DNA of 64,000 nucleotides from Haladaptatus salinisoli (GCF_020614375.1 NZ_CP085327.1:2468823-2532822); one strand, 5' to 3'; numbered from the stretch's first letter, positions 32,978 through 42,253 are shown. Numbers and translations: made by a program. The notes: a model not told the origin generated them from the sequence alone.

Positions 32978-33648
32978 CGGCAGACGTTCAACAGTCCCTC
33001 CAGTCCCGTCTCCACCGCGTCCTCGACGACTTCCTTGTTGTGCGCGAGTTCGGGGGTGATGGAGGGAATCCCCTCGCGCGTGGCGGCGACGCGGAACTTC
33101 CCGCCGAAGTTCCGCTCCTCCCACTCCGCGGAGGCGTCGTCGCCCGCCTCCTCGGAGAGCAGGAGGTCGGTGCCGAACGCCTCCGCGAGTTCGCGCGAGG
33201 CGCGGTCGCCCTCCATGAACACGACGTGGGTGAGCATGTCCGGACTGCCCGTGTGGAGGTCGACGATGGCGTCCGCGTCGCTCGCGTACTCCCAGAGGGT
33301 GGCGGCCATGCGCTCGTGGAGCGTCCCCTCGTCGTCCCCGGGCCAGACGCGGTTCATGTTCGGATTGACGCTGTCGATCCGTTCGGGCGTGGTGTAGGAC
33401 ACGCGGTCGAAGGTGAGCGGGTCGGCCACCGGAACCGCGACGATTCGCCCCGCGAGCGCCGCGGGGTCTATCTCCTCGTGGAACCGCCGGAGCACCTCGG
33501 TTCCGTTTATCTCGCGTCCGTGCTGGGCGGCCTGCACGTACAGCGTCGGCCCGTTTTCCTCGCCTTCGTAGGTGTGAACCGTCGTCTCGAGTGCGACACC
33601 CGAGGGAAGTCGTGCCAGCGTCACCCGCTCCGCGGTGTGCCCTGCCAT
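32683..33648 (-). CDS. succinylglutamate desuccinylase/aspartoacylase-family protein (AstE/AspA-like)
   Basis: A 321-residue zinc carboxypeptidase-fold protein. The start MAGHTAERVTLARLPSGVALETTV at 33648 is preferred to an upstream Met. Zinc ligands are in AAQHGREINGTEVL (His, Glu) and VDLHTGSPD (His). The region NPNMNRVWPGDDEGTLHERMA binds the carboxylate substrate. The C-terminal barrel-like region (ALARNHLGRVDATDSGLFV...GDRVEAGDRVGTLYDP) resembles AstE-associated domains. It likely hydrolyses an N-acyl amino acid. A paralogue lies at 44163. The convergent signal peptidase frame runs into it antisense. Confidence 0.87.
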   Translation of the reverse strand: MAGHTAERVTLARLPSGVALETTVHTYEGEENGPTLYVQAAQHGREINGTEVLRRFHEEIDPAALAGRIVAVPVADPLTFDRVSYTTPERIDSVNPNMNRVWPGDDEGTLHERMAATLWEYASDADAIVDLHTGSPDMLTHVVFMEGDRASRELAEAFGTDLLLSEEAGDDASAEWEERNFGGKFRVAATREGIPSITPELAHNKEVVEDAVETGLEGLLNVCRHLGALAETPVDNGDPALARNHLGRVDATDSGLFVVESGHELGDRVEAGDRVGTLYDPATYEVLQEVETDRDGVLYALTRESTVCGGGTLLSVALLRE

Positions 33649-33778
33649 GGGTGGGTGACGGTACGGAAAGGTGTTGAACGTATCGCACTGCACGTAACGA
33701 CCCGATTCCGTTGAAGCATCGCCCGTCGAAGAAAGGTAATCCCCGCGACGGAGGGATATTCGCCGCGGCCGCCGAACG

Positions 33779-34303
33779 TCACCGCGACGCTTCTTCCTCC
33801 TCTCCGTCCCAGTAATCCACGGCGTCGTCGAGTCGATAGTAGCCGTGGAGGGTTCGGCCGTCGCGTCCGCCCGGCGGCGACCCGACGAACACGCCGAACT
33901 TCTCCGAGTCGGGGTAGACGCTCACGTCCGGTTCGTCCATCGTCGAAACGGCCAGGTAGGTGAGCGGTTCGTCGGAGTCGTTGACGACCCGATGCGCCCC
34001 GCTCTCGTCGGCGGGGAGGGCGACGTAGTCGCCTTCGGCCAGCGATAGCGTCTCCCCGGCGAGTCGCAGCGCGCCCGCGCCCGAGAGGACGAACAGCGCC
34101 TCCTCGTTCCCGGCGTGATAGTGGTACGGCCACGACCGTTTCCCCGGCGGAATCTCGTACAGACTGCACCCGAGTCGGTCGCCGCCGGCGGCGTCCCCCA
34201 ACCGCTTGCGTCTGAACGACGTCTCTCCTTCCTCCGATGCGCTCCAGTCGACGGCATCCGCGTTCACTTTCGCCACGTCTGAGGTGACGAACTCGGCCAC
34301 CAT
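33779..34303 (-). CDS. cupin-domain protein
   Basis: A 174-residue cupin. Metal-binding motif 1 is YHYHAGNEEALFVLSGAGALRLAGE (residues ~60-84, with His and Glu ligands). Motif 2 follows as LPADESGAHRVVNDSDEPLTYLAVST. Flanking regions (FRRKRLGDAAGGDRLGCSLYEIPPGKRSWPYH) are typical of haloarchaeal cupin_2 proteins. It may be a sugar or small-molecule isomerase or a storage-type binder; the ligand is not evident. It is separated from neighbours on both sides. Confidence 0.88.
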   Translation of the reverse strand: MVAEFVTSDVAKVNADAVDWSASEEGETSFRRKRLGDAAGGDRLGCSLYEIPPGKRSWPYHYHAGNEEALFVLSGAGALRLAGETLSLAEGDYVALPADESGAHRVVNDSDEPLTYLAVSTMDEPDVSVYPDSEKFGVFVGSPPGGRDGRTLHGYYRLDDAVDYWDGEEEEASR

Positions 34304-34443
34304 AACACTGCGCGAGGTTCGCGGAGTCCCGCCGCGCGCGAGACCCGTCGCGATTTCTGTCTCGACCCCGTTCGGCGCTGATCTCGGAGGGCTAACTACA
34401 TACCCAGAGCGATTATGCGGACCGGCCCTGTCGATAGTGTCCT

Positions 34444-34728
34444 ATGGTACCCACCGAGAAAAAAGAGCGCGAACACTACTACCCGGGACGCGGGCAGTCG
34501 TTGAGCACGGCGATTCTAGAGGCCATCGAGGACCAGAAAGGCGAGGACTTGACCGAAGCCGATTTTCGACTGTACGACGACATCGACCCGGACGCCCTCG
34601 ATAATCTCTTTCGGAACGACGCCAACGCCGACACCACCGTCGAATTCAACACGGACGACGTGACCGTCACGCTCCGGGGCGACGGAGGAGTTGAGATTCG
34701 GGTGGTTCCCCGCGATACCGACGCTTGA
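34444..34728 (+). CDS. HalOD1-type output domain protein
   Basis: A 94-residue stand-alone HalOD1 domain, common in haloarchaeal signalling proteins. It shows REHYYPGRGQSLSTAILEAIEDQKGEDLTEADFRLYDDIDPDALDNLFRND, then the strands TTVEFNTDDVTVTLRGDGGVEIRVV. It would act in a two-component or regulatory output, but no kinase is adjacent. It begins about 80 bases before the membrane gene at 34810 and may share its transcript. Confidence 0.82.
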   Translation: MVPTEKKEREHYYPGRGQSLSTAILEAIEDQKGEDLTEADFRLYDDIDPDALDNLFRNDANADTTVEFNTDDVTVTLRGDGGVEIRVVPRDTDA

Positions 34729-34809
34729 GGACGTACCCCCCGTCGACCGCAGCGGGTTTCGACGAGCGCAACGAACCTTTTTACGTGATGGGGAGACCAC
34801 CGTCGACCG

Positions 34810-35217
34810 ATGTATTCGCGCGAACACTTCGTCATCGGCGCGGCGGTGTCCGGATTGCTCCTCGTCCCCCTCTCGGATCGGTTTTCCACCCCGCTGCTCG
34901 CCGTCCTGTTCACCTACGGCGTCCTGCTGAGCGTCTTCGTCGACCTGGACCACTTCGTCCTCACGCGCTTTCGAACCGGCGACTGGCACCACCTCCGCGC
35001 CTGCCTCGCCGACCCGCCCGCCGCCTTCGGCGACCAGGACTGGGTGTTCGAGGACATCGACGACATGGAACACGAGCGCATCCTCTCGCACGTCCTCCTC
35101 GGCGGTCTGCTGGTCGGCGGACTGGCGGTTCTCTCGCCGGCCGTCGCGGTCTTCACCGCCGTCGTCCTCTACTTTCACGTTCTCGCGGACCTGCTTCGGG
35201 ATAACGGGTTCGCGTGA
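34810..35217 (+). CDS. YdjM-like membrane metal-dependent hydrolase
   Basis: A 135-residue protein with N-terminal (HFVIGAAVSGLLLVPL, LLAVLFTYGVLLSVFVDLDHF) and C-terminal (ILSHVLLGGLLVGGLAVL, AVAVFTAVVLYFHVLADLL) membrane segments. His/Asp residues near the membrane faces (DLDHF, HERILSH, FHVLADL) fit the DUF457/YdjM family of putative metal-dependent hydrolases. Its function is unknown. A second family member is at 59745. Confidence 0.72.
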   Translation: MYSREHFVIGAAVSGLLLVPLSDRFSTPLLAVLFTYGVLLSVFVDLDHFVLTRFRTGDWHHLRACLADPPAAFGDQDWVFEDIDDMEHERILSHVLLGGLLVGGLAVLSPAVAVFTAVVLYFHVLADLLRDNGFA

Positions 35218-35352
35218 ACCGAGAGCGCCGCCGAGGGAAACGGAATCTCGACCGCGTTCCCGCCTTCTGCGCCGATGCTCCCGACCGCCCTCCCTGCCGA
35301 CAAAGAGAAATAATCATACCCGAGGAATGGCAAACGCCGACAGAAGAATCTC

Positions 35353-36693
35353 ATGCGAATTATCATCGTCGGCGCAGGTGAGGTCGGGTCGTCCATCGCC
35401 GGGAGTCTCGCCGACACACACGAGGTGGTCGTCGTCGACCAGGACGGTGAGCGCGTGGACTCGCTCACCTACTCGCACGACGTGTTGGCGCTCGAAGGCG
35501 ACGGCACGTCGCTCGCCACGTTGCGCGAGGCGGGCATCGAGGAGGCCGACATGATAATCGCCAGCACCGACGACGACGAGACGAACCTCGTCGTCTGCGG
35601 GACGGCGAAGACCGTGGACGACCCGTTCACCATCGCCCGGGTGAAGAAGGTGGACTACCTCGACACGTGGGAGCACACCGAGCAGGGCGCGTTCGGCGTC
35701 GATTTCATGGTCTGTACGAACCTCCTCACCGCGATGGACATCGTGCGCGTCATCGGCCTGCCCGCCGCCCGCGACGTCGACCCGTTCGCCGGTGGCGAAG
35801 TGCAGATGGCGGAGTTCGAAGTGCGAGAGGAGAGCCCCGTGGCGGACCAGACGGTTCGGCAGGCGGACAGATTCGATTCGCTCACCTTCGCGGCCATCAT
35901 CCGGAACGGCGACGTCGCCATCCCGCGCGGGGAGACGGTGATTCGGGCCAACGATAAGGTCGTCGTCATCGGCAGTCCGGAGAGCGTCCAGCAGTTCGCA
36001 CTCGAAGTCGCGCCCGACGAGACGCCGAGCGCGGACAAGGAACTCGTCATCATCGGCGGGAGCGAGATCGGCTTTCACACCGCCCGACTGCTCGAAACCC
36101 GCGACCTGCGCCCCAGACTCATCGAGCGAGACCACACTCGCGCTCGGGAACTCGCCGAAGACCTCCCGAAGACCGTCGTCATGGCGAGCGACGCGACCGA
36201 CGCCGAGTTCCTCGCCCGCGAACACGTGGACGAGGCGGACGTGGTCGTCGCGGCCCTGGAGAACGACGAGAAGAACCTGCTCGTCTCGGTGCTCGCGAAG
36301 CAACTCGGCGCGGAACGCGCCATCGCCATCGTCGAGAACGCCGAGTACGTCTCGCTGTTCGAGACGGTCGGCATCGACGTGGCGGTCAACCCGCGCGAGG
36401 TGACCGCCGAGGAGATAACGCGCTTCACCCGCGAGGAGCGCGCCGAGAACATCGCGCTCATCGAGAACGACCGCGCCGAAGTGCTGGAGATCGAGATCGA
36501 CGCCGACAGCGTCCTCGCCGACCGCCCCATCCGCGAGGGCGTCGCCGACCTCCCGTCGGGCGTCGTCATCGGCGCGATAACGCGGGACGGCGAGTTCGTC
36601 GTCCCGCGCGGCGACACGGTGGTGAAAGAGCGCGACCACGTCGTCGTGTTCGTCGACACGGACGTACTGTCGGAAGTGAGCGCCGCGCTATGA
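35353..36693 (+). CDS. trkA: Trk potassium uptake regulator TrkA
   Basis: A 446-residue peripheral membrane regulator with two RCK units. The first Rossmann domain begins MRIIIVGAGEVGSSIAGSLADTHEVVVVDQD (GxGxxG at 7-12). Its TrkA-C domain lies at ~145-220. The second NAD-binding domain starts near residue 231 (ELVIIGGSEIGFHTARLLE), with its TrkA-C domain at ~360-440. It binds NAD(H)/ATP and gates TrkH. Its stop overlaps the trkH ATG by 4 bases. Essential for a salt-in osmotic strategy. Confidence 0.95.
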   Translation: MRIIIVGAGEVGSSIAGSLADTHEVVVVDQDGERVDSLTYSHDVLALEGDGTSLATLREAGIEEADMIIASTDDDETNLVVCGTAKTVDDPFTIARVKKVDYLDTWEHTEQGAFGVDFMVCTNLLTAMDIVRVIGLPAARDVDPFAGGEVQMAEFEVREESPVADQTVRQADRFDSLTFAAIIRNGDVAIPRGETVIRANDKVVVIGSPESVQQFALEVAPDETPSADKELVIIGGSEIGFHTARLLETRDLRPRLIERDHTRARELAEDLPKTVVMASDATDAEFLAREHVDEADVVVAALENDEKNLLVSVLAKQLGAERAIAIVENAEYVSLFETVGIDVAVNPREVTAEEITRFTREERAENIALIENDRAEVLEIEIDADSVLADRPIREGVADLPSGVVIGAITRDGEFVVPRGDTVVKERDHVVVFVDTDVLSEVSAAL

Positions 36694-38273
36694 ATCTCCG
36701 CGTCGAGTGGCGGGCGAGCGTGAGCCTCGTCGGAACGGTCGTCAAGTGGCTCTCGGTGCCGCTCCTCTTCCCGCTCCTCGTCGGCCTCTACTACGGCGAA
36801 GGGATCGTCACGTTCGTCGTCACCATCGGCATCGCCCTCGCCGTCGGCTGGTCGCTCGAACGCATCGACCCCGACCCCGACCTCGGCGCGCGCGAGGGCT
36901 TCCTGATGGTCGCGCTGACGTGGTTAGCGGTGTCCGTCGTCGGCGCCCTTCCGTACGTCATCGCCGGAAACGATATCCTGCTCGTCGAGGAGCTTCCCTT
37001 CCTCGTTCTCCAGTCGGGTCCGTCGACGCTCGCTCACCCCGTGAACGCGCTGTTCGAAAGCATGAGCGGGTTCACGACGACCGGGGCGACCGTGATGGGC
37101 GACATCTCGTTCGATCGGCACACCCACGCGCTGCTGATGTGGCGGCAGTTGACCCAGTGGCTCGGCGGGATGGGCATCGTCGTCCTCGCGGTCGCCATCC
37201 TCCCGGAACTGTCGGTCGGCGGCGCGCAACTGATGGACGCGGAAGCGCCGGGACCGGGCATCCAGAAGCTCACGCCGCGAATCGCGGAGACGGCGCGGGC
37301 GCTCTGGAAGGCGTACCTCGGCATCACCGCGCTGGAGATACTCCTGCTGTACGGGCTCCACCTCGCCGGTCTCGCCCCCGAGATGACGTTCTACAACGCC
37401 GTCGCCCACGGGTTCTCGACGATGGCGACCGGCGGATTCTCCCCGGAGGCTCGGAGCATCGAGGCGTTCTCGGCGGCGGTGCAGTGGCTCATCATCCCCT
37501 TCATGGTCGCGGCGGGGACGAACTTCGCGCTGTTCTGGCACGTCCTGAACGGCGAGCCGCGCCGTCTCGTCCGCGACGCGGAGTTCCGCTTCTACGTCGG
37601 CGTGCTGGCCGTCCTCTCGGCGGTTCTGACCGCGCTGGTCTACACCCACGAAGGGTTGGTCTTCGTCCCCGGCGGTCCGGCGATCGCCGGAAATTTAGAA
37701 TCGTCCGTCCGTCACGCCACGTTCCAACTCGTCTCCATCGTCACGACTACCGGGTACGCGAGCATGGACTTCAACACGTGGAACAGCTCCGCCCAGTACC
37801 TCCTGCTCGCGGCGATGCTCATCGGCGGGAGCGCGGGTTCGACCGGCGGTGCCGTCAAAATCGTTCGCTGGCTGGTCATCCTGAAATCGTTCCGCCGGGA
37901 GCTGTTCACGACGGTCCACCCCGAGGCGATTCGACCCCTCCGACTCGGCGGTCGCGCGCTCGACGAACGCGCGGTTCGGGGTATCTACGCGTTCACCCTC
38001 CTCTATATCGTCATCTTCCTCGTCGGCGCGCTCCTCCTCTTTCTCGACGCCGAACGCCCGGGCGGGCCGAATCTCAACACCCTGGAAGCGTTGAGCGCGG
38101 TCGCCGCCACGCTCGGCAACGTCGGTCCGGGGTTCGAACTCGTCGGCCCGATGAACAGCTACATCCGGTTTTCGGACACGTCGAAGCTGTTCATGGTCGT
38201 GCTGATGTGGATCGGCCGCCTCGAAATCCTGCCCGTGCTGGTGCTGTTGTCGCCCGCCTACTGGCGGTCGTAG
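36690..38273 (+). CDS. trkH: Trk potassium uptake channel TrkH
   Basis: A 527-residue membrane protein of the TrkH/KtrB superfamily. Four M1-P-M2-like repeats are seen, with pore-loop motifs such as SMSGFTTTGATVM, HGFSTMATGGFS, IVTTTGYASMDFNTW and TLGNVGPGFELVG. The conserved Gly residues in these loops form the K+ filter. LIGGSAGSTGGAVKIVR is the gating-loop region. Co-transcription with trkA is indicated by the 4-base overlap. Together they import K+ to balance high external salt. Confidence 0.95.
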   Translation: MNLRVEWRASVSLVGTVVKWLSVPLLFPLLVGLYYGEGIVTFVVTIGIALAVGWSLERIDPDPDLGAREGFLMVALTWLAVSVVGALPYVIAGNDILLVEELPFLVLQSGPSTLAHPVNALFESMSGFTTTGATVMGDISFDRHTHALLMWRQLTQWLGGMGIVVLAVAILPELSVGGAQLMDAEAPGPGIQKLTPRIAETARALWKAYLGITALEILLLYGLHLAGLAPEMTFYNAVAHGFSTMATGGFSPEARSIEAFSAAVQWLIIPFMVAAGTNFALFWHVLNGEPRRLVRDAEFRFYVGVLAVLSAVLTALVYTHEGLVFVPGGPAIAGNLESSVRHATFQLVSIVTTTGYASMDFNTWNSSAQYLLLAAMLIGGSAGSTGGAVKIVRWLVILKSFRRELFTTVHPEAIRPLRLGGRALDERAVRGIYAFTLLYIVIFLVGALLLFLDAERPGGPNLNTLEALSAVAATLGNVGPGFELVGPMNSYIRFSDTSKLFMVVLMWIGRLEILPVLVLLSPAYWRS

Positions 38274-38312
38274 GGCACCACCGTTTTCACGGTTGCCGGC
38301 GTATCGCGGTCG

Positions 38313-38543
38313 ATGATCGGCGCGTACACCACCGTCATCACCAGCGCCGGAACCGCCGAGGACGTCGCCGAGCGGATTCGAGAGCTTCCGAACGTGACGG
38401 AGGCGCACGTCGTGGCCGGGGAGTTCGACGTCATCGCCGAAATCGAAGCCGACGACGTGTACGACGTGCAGAAGACGGTTTCGTCCGGAATCGGTTCGCT
38501 GGAGGGCGTCGGCCGAGCCCGGACGTACGTCCGGTTGGATTGA
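38313..38543 (+). CDS. stand-alone Lrp/AsnC ligand-binding (RAM) domain
   Basis: A 76-residue RAM domain without a DNA-binding part: IGAYTTVITSAGTAEDVAERIRELPNVTEAHVVAGEFDVIAEIEADDVYDVQKTV, ending VGRARTYVRLD. Stand-alone RAM domains bind amino acids or partner with full-length Lrp proteins. It lies 39 bases after trkH in the same direction, suggesting co-transcription and a link to potassium or amino acid sensing. The role is inferred only. Confidence 0.85.
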   Translation: MIGAYTTVITSAGTAEDVAERIRELPNVTEAHVVAGEFDVIAEIEADDVYDVQKTVSSGIGSLEGVGRARTYVRLD

Positions 38544-38754
38544 GCGGCGTTCGGTTCGACGACCCGCCGGACGACCGCTCTCGGAGCGACCGCTTTCGCG
38601 CCTTCTCGGCGAGCAGGACGGAACACCCCGCGCCGTTCACGAGGGCGGACGGGGAGAGCGTCGGGAGGTCTGCTCGGGGGAAGCCGAGCGCCGAGAACTC
38701 CGTCGGGTGACGTACCACCCGGCGCTCGACGACTGCGAAAATCGCGACCTCGTC

Positions 38755-39162
38755 TCACACTTCGACGGCCCAGAGGGTGAACGTCTCCGGGCATTCGTAC
38801 GCCTCGCGGAACGCTCGCTCGACGAACTGCGCGATGCGGTTCGCGTCCGCCTTCGCGCTGATTCGTACGTTCGTTCCCTCGGCTTCCTCGGGACTGTGCA
38901 GTTCCTCGACCTTGAACGCCGGAAACTCCCGGAGGAGCGCCTTCAACCGTTCGAGTTCCTCGTCGGTGCAGTCGGCGTTGATGGTGTTATCGCCGAACTG
39001 TATCCACGGCGGAACCTCCTCTCGCTCCGCTTCCGCCGCCGCCTCGGGATCGAATCCGGCTTGGAGCGTGCAGAACGCGCTGCCCCGGGTACGGTGTGCG
39101 GCGATGGCGTCCGCGACGAGTTTCCGGCGCTCTTTCGGCGCGTCGGCGCTGAAACGACTCAT
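38755..39162 (-). CDS. conserved haloarchaeal protein, unknown function
   Basis: A 135-residue soluble protein. The start [34 protein letters not shown] at 39162 is chosen because upstream codons would run into the adk promoter region. It has one Cys near residue 31 and another in [46 protein letters not shown], and ends [12 protein letters not shown]. The alternation of strands and helices suggests an alpha-beta fold. I do not recognise a named family. It is divergent from adk. Confidence 0.75.
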   Translation of the reverse strand: MSRFSADAPKERRKLVADAIAAHRTRGSAFCTLQAGFDPEAAAEAEREEVPPWIQFGDNTINADCTDEELERLKALLREFPAFKVEELHSPEEAEGTNVRISAKADANRIAQFVERAFREAYECPETFTLWAVEV

Positions 39163-39259
39163 AGCCGGACGTTCGGCGGCCGCCGACAAAAAAGGCTGTT
39201 CCGAGCGACGGCGAAGCCGTTTCTTTAATTCTTTATGCGAGGCCGATGGAGGTGTGGAC

Positions 39260-39877
39260 ATGAGCCAGAACGTTCTCATTCTGGGTGCGCCGGGCGCCGG
39301 CAAAGGAACTCAGAGCGCGCGAATCGCCGAGGAGTTCGACGTCGAGCACGTCACCACCGGCGACGCGCTCCGTGCGAACAAGCACATGGAGACGGAGCAC
39401 GGCACCCCCGCGAGTTTCATGGACGAGGGCGAACTCGTGCCCGACCCCGTCGTGAACGAGATCGTGCGGGCCGCGCTCTCCGAGGCCGACGGGTTCGTTC
39501 TCGACGGCTACCCGCGCAACCTCTCGCAGGCGGAGTACCTCGACGACATCACCGACCTCGACGTGGTGCTCTACCTCGACGTGGACGAGGACGAACTGGT
39601 AAATCGACTCACCGGACGGCGCCTCGACCCCGAGACCGGCGACATCTACCACGTCGAGTACAACCCGCCGGAGTCCGAGGAGGTCGAGGAGCGCCTCGTC
39701 CAGCGCGAGGACGACACCGAGGAGACGGTTCGCGAGCGACTCCGCGTCTACCGCGAGAACACGCGACCCGTCATCGACCACTACGAGGAGCGCGGCGACC
39801 TCGTGCGAATCGACGGCGAGCAGACCCCGGACGAGGTGTGGGAGGACATCCGCGAGACCATCGAGAACGAAGCGTAA
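39260..39877 (+). CDS. adk: adenylate kinase
   Basis: A 205-residue adenylate kinase of the bacterial/eukaryal type. P-loop GAPGAGKGT lies at residues 9-17. The AMP-binding [12 protein letters not shown] and [17 protein letters not shown] follow. The LID region is [23 protein letters not shown]. The ATG at 39260 follows a GGAGGTG site (GATGGAGGTGTGGACATG). Adk converts ATP + AMP to 2 ADP. In archaea it normally follows secY; here 14.6 kb separates them. Confidence 0.96.
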   Translation: MSQNVLILGAPGAGKGTQSARIAEEFDVEHVTTGDALRANKHMETEHGTPASFMDEGELVPDPVVNEIVRAALSEADGFVLDGYPRNLSQAEYLDDITDLDVVLYLDVDEDELVNRLTGRRLDPETGDIYHVEYNPPESEEVEERLVQREDDTEETVRERLRVYRENTRPVIDHYEERGDLVRIDGEQTPDEVWEDIRETIENEA

Positions 39878-39884
39878 CTCCGAC

Positions 39885-40229
39885 TCACTCCAGCGACGGT
39901 TCTTTTTCTCCCGACCCGACCGACTCCGTTTCGATGAGCGCGTCGAGTCGCCGCTCGAACTCGGCGTCGTCTATCTGACCGCTGGCGTACCGCTTTCGCA
40001 GGGTTTCCACGGCGTCGAGTTCCTCCGATTCGTCCGCGCGTTCGTCCGACGCGTCCCGCCGAGTCATCGCCCACGCCACGAACGCGAGGACGACGCCCGC
40101 GACGAGGGCCTCCGGTGCTAAAGCCCCGGTAATCGCGACGAGGGGGACGAGGAAGACCAGAATCGCGCCCAGCGAGACGGTTCGCCAGAAGTCGTCTTCC
40201 GGGAGCAGTCGGTTGAAGCTACCACTCAT
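39885..40229 (-). CDS. SHOCT-domain membrane protein
   Basis: A 114-residue protein with two membrane segments (TVSLGAILVFLVPLVAITGAL and LVAGVVLAFVAWAM). A charged linker leads to a C-terminal SHOCT domain (VETLRKRYASGQIDDAEFERRLDALIE, residues ~74-100). SHOCT domains are short oligomerisation or tethering modules common in haloarchaeal membrane proteins. The partner is unknown. It is convergent with adk. Confidence 0.88.
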   Translation of the reverse strand: MSGSFNRLLPEDDFWRTVSLGAILVFLVPLVAITGALAPEALVAGVVLAFVAWAMTRRDASDERADESEELDAVETLRKRYASGQIDDAEFERRLDALIETESVGSGEKEPSLE

Positions 40230-40427
40230 GTCATCCGATTCACGAAAAAGCGATAAAAACGTTGTCGTGGGAACGACGAGGAAAACGCGCGAACCGGACG
40301 GCGCTGGGACGCTCCCGGCGAGGAACCGAACGCCGAGGGAGCGGCGTCCTCGTCGACCGGGCGTTCACGGCGCTCGGGAGACGCGTTCTCGGTTCGCCTC
40401 CCCGTCAATGGAGACGGCGGAGTCCGA

Positions 40428-40988
40428 TTAGCAGTCCTCCTCCTCGTCGGACTCCTTCGAGTCGTCCTCTTCGTCGGTTCCGTCGTCGTTCGTTCCGTCG
40501 TTCGTCGGGCCGAAGTCGTACGGCGTGTCCGTATCGCTCTGGACTTCCCTGACGAGTTTTCCGTCGTAGTAGACTTTGAGCGTCACCGAACCGTCCTCGC
40601 TGGTGTTGAACGTCTTGAATCCGAACCCGGCCGTTCCGGACTCGCCTTCGCTCGTCTCGTACCTGTACGTGAGGTTCTCCGTCTCTCCGTACCCGTCGTT
40701 TCGGACGAGGAACCCCGCGAGGTCGTCCTCCGTATCGACGCCGATGGAGACGACGGTGATGTGAACCTTGCAGTTTCCGGGTAGTTTGGCGTTCACGTCT
40801 CCGTCGCAGACGGACTCGGATTCGTTCACCGAGTTCGACGCGGCGACGGCGTCGTCCGTCACCGCCGAGGGAGCGTCTCGATTGGTCTGAACGCCGGAGA
40901 CGCCCCCGGCGAACGCGACGGTGCTAGCTACGAGGGCTAGCGCTACCAGTACGACCGATATCGTTCCGAATCTACGCGTTGATTTCAT
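40428..40988 (-). CDS. secreted protein of unknown function with acidic tail
   Basis: A 186-residue exported protein. The Sec signal is MKSTRRFGTISVVLVALALVASTVAFAGG (~1-30). The middle contains Cys61 (ESVCDGD) and Cys73 (GNCKVHITVVSIGVDTEDDLAGFLVRNDGYGETENLTYRYETSEG). It forms a beta-rich domain with an NLT sequon. The C-terminus is Asp/Glu/Ser-rich and ends in a Cys (EEEDC). I do not recognise the family. It has its own upstream region shared with the DUF106 gene. Confidence 0.72.
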   Translation of the reverse strand: MKSTRRFGTISVVLVALALVASTVAFAGGVSGVQTNRDAPSAVTDDAVAASNSVNESESVCDGDVNAKLPGNCKVHITVVSIGVDTEDDLAGFLVRNDGYGETENLTYRYETSEGESGTAGFGFKTFNTSEDGSVTLKVYYDGKLVREVQSDTDTPYDFGPTNDGTNDDGTDEEDDSKESDEEEDC

Positions 40989-41296
40989 GGTGTCTTCTCC
41001 GTGGTGGTCGAAGTCCGCGTTGGCGGTCCGAACCGCGGACGTTCCGCGGTCGAACTCGTTGCGGTATTGAACTCTTCAGAACGGATTGTATTAACTAACC
41101 ATCGGCTAAAAAGACAACTCGGAAACAGTTATCGAAAACGAGATTTCGTTCGAACGTCGAACGAATGCCCCGTTCGGCGCTTCTCGACCGATTCGCACGT
41201 CCGCGCCGGCGAGCGTCCCCGAGGTCGCGCCGCCCGCCGCCATCTCGTCGTGTCGATGGCGAAGGTTGATTAACGGCGGATTCCAAACGCGTGATA
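40989..41296. other. intergenic region between divergent genes
   Basis: About 308 bases holding the upstream regions of the secreted protein gene (minus) and the DUF106 gene (plus). AT-rich patches (TGTATTAACTAACCATC near 41090; TTGATTAA at 41266-41273, about 24-31 bases before the 41297 ATG) are plausible promoter elements. No gene is seen. Confidence 0.45.
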
Positions 41297-42217
41297 ATGG
41301 CACGGACAGCGCAGAAGGTGGAATCGCTCATCGCCGAAGACCCGGCGATGGCCGACGCCCTGTCGGTCGTGTACGAGCGCACCGACGCGGGGTCGAACGA
41401 GGTCGAGTGGGGCGACGTGAGCGACGAACTCACCAGCGGCCAGTGGGGTCGGCTCATAGAAAAGGGAATCCTCGTGGACGGCGACCGCGGCTTCGAACTC
41501 GCGGACGCCGACGCGGTCGAGAGCGCGCTCGACGATTCGGACGGAAGCGGCGCGTCCGCCGCGTCCGCCGCGTCCTCCGCCGATATCGACGAGATGGAGT
41601 CCACGACGTGGTCCAAGTGGGACAAACTCGCGGCGGTGGCGAGCATCGGCCTGTTCGCGGGGTACTCGCTGAAGTCGGTTCGGGCCGTCGTCGGCGGGGC
41701 GGTCGACGTGTTCATGGGTCCCGTCGAGGCGGCGCTCCCCTTCTACGTCGTCATCATGATTCTCGCCATGCTGACGGGGCTCTACTCGACGCTCCTCCAG
41801 GACAACCTGATGAACATGGAGAAGATGGGCGCGTACCAGCAGCGGATGAAGGACATCCAGCAGCGCCAGAAGGAAGCGAAGGAGAAGGGCGACGAGCAGG
41901 CGATGCAGCGCATCCGCGAGGAGCAGATGGAGGCGATGGGCGACCAGGCGGGCATGTTCAAGGAGCAGTTCCGCCCGATGGTGTGGACGATGTTCCTCAC
42001 CATCCCGGTCTTCCTCTGGATGTACTGGCGAATCGGGGGCCAAACGCCGGCCGTCGTCCCCCAAAAGATCATCCTCCCGATAGCGGGCGGTCCCTTCGAT
42101 TGGCAAAAAGGCATCCTCGGCCCGATGCAGGCGTGGATCATCTGGTACTTCCTCTGCTCGATGGCGTTCACGCAGCTCATCCGGAAGGCGCTGAACATCC
42201 AGACGACGCCGACGTAA
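41297..42217 (+). CDS. DUF106 membrane protein (archaeal Oxa1/YidC/EMC3-like insertase)
   Basis: A 306-residue protein. An N-terminal soluble part includes a helical domain (EWGDVSDELTSGQWGRLIEKGILVDGDRGFELADADAVESAL). Three membrane segments follow: FYVVIMILAMLTGLYSTLL, VWTMFLTIPVFLWMYWRI and AWIIWYFLCSMAFTQLIRK. A cytosolic coiled coil (MEKMGAYQQRMKDIQQRQKEAKEKGDEQAMQRIREEQMEAM) lies between the first two. This is the YidC/Oxa1 superfamily layout used for membrane protein insertion. The ATG at 41297 is chosen over GTG 41291. It precedes cmk. Confidence 0.88.
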   Translation: MARTAQKVESLIAEDPAMADALSVVYERTDAGSNEVEWGDVSDELTSGQWGRLIEKGILVDGDRGFELADADAVESALDDSDGSGASAASAASSADIDEMESTTWSKWDKLAAVASIGLFAGYSLKSVRAVVGGAVDVFMGPVEAALPFYVVIMILAMLTGLYSTLLQDNLMNMEKMGAYQQRMKDIQQRQKEAKEKGDEQAMQRIREEQMEAMGDQAGMFKEQFRPMVWTMFLTIPVFLWMYWRIGGQTPAVVPQKIILPIAGGPFDWQKGILGPMQAWIIWYFLCSMAFTQLIRKALNIQTTPT

Positions 42218-42253
42218 CAAAACCTCTTTCTTCGTCCTCGTTCGAGAGGAGAT

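Noticed and set aside
36707..38710. 667-residue plus-strand frame over trkH
   Set aside because: Arg/Pro/His-rich frame shifted relative to a clear TrkH; a shadow.
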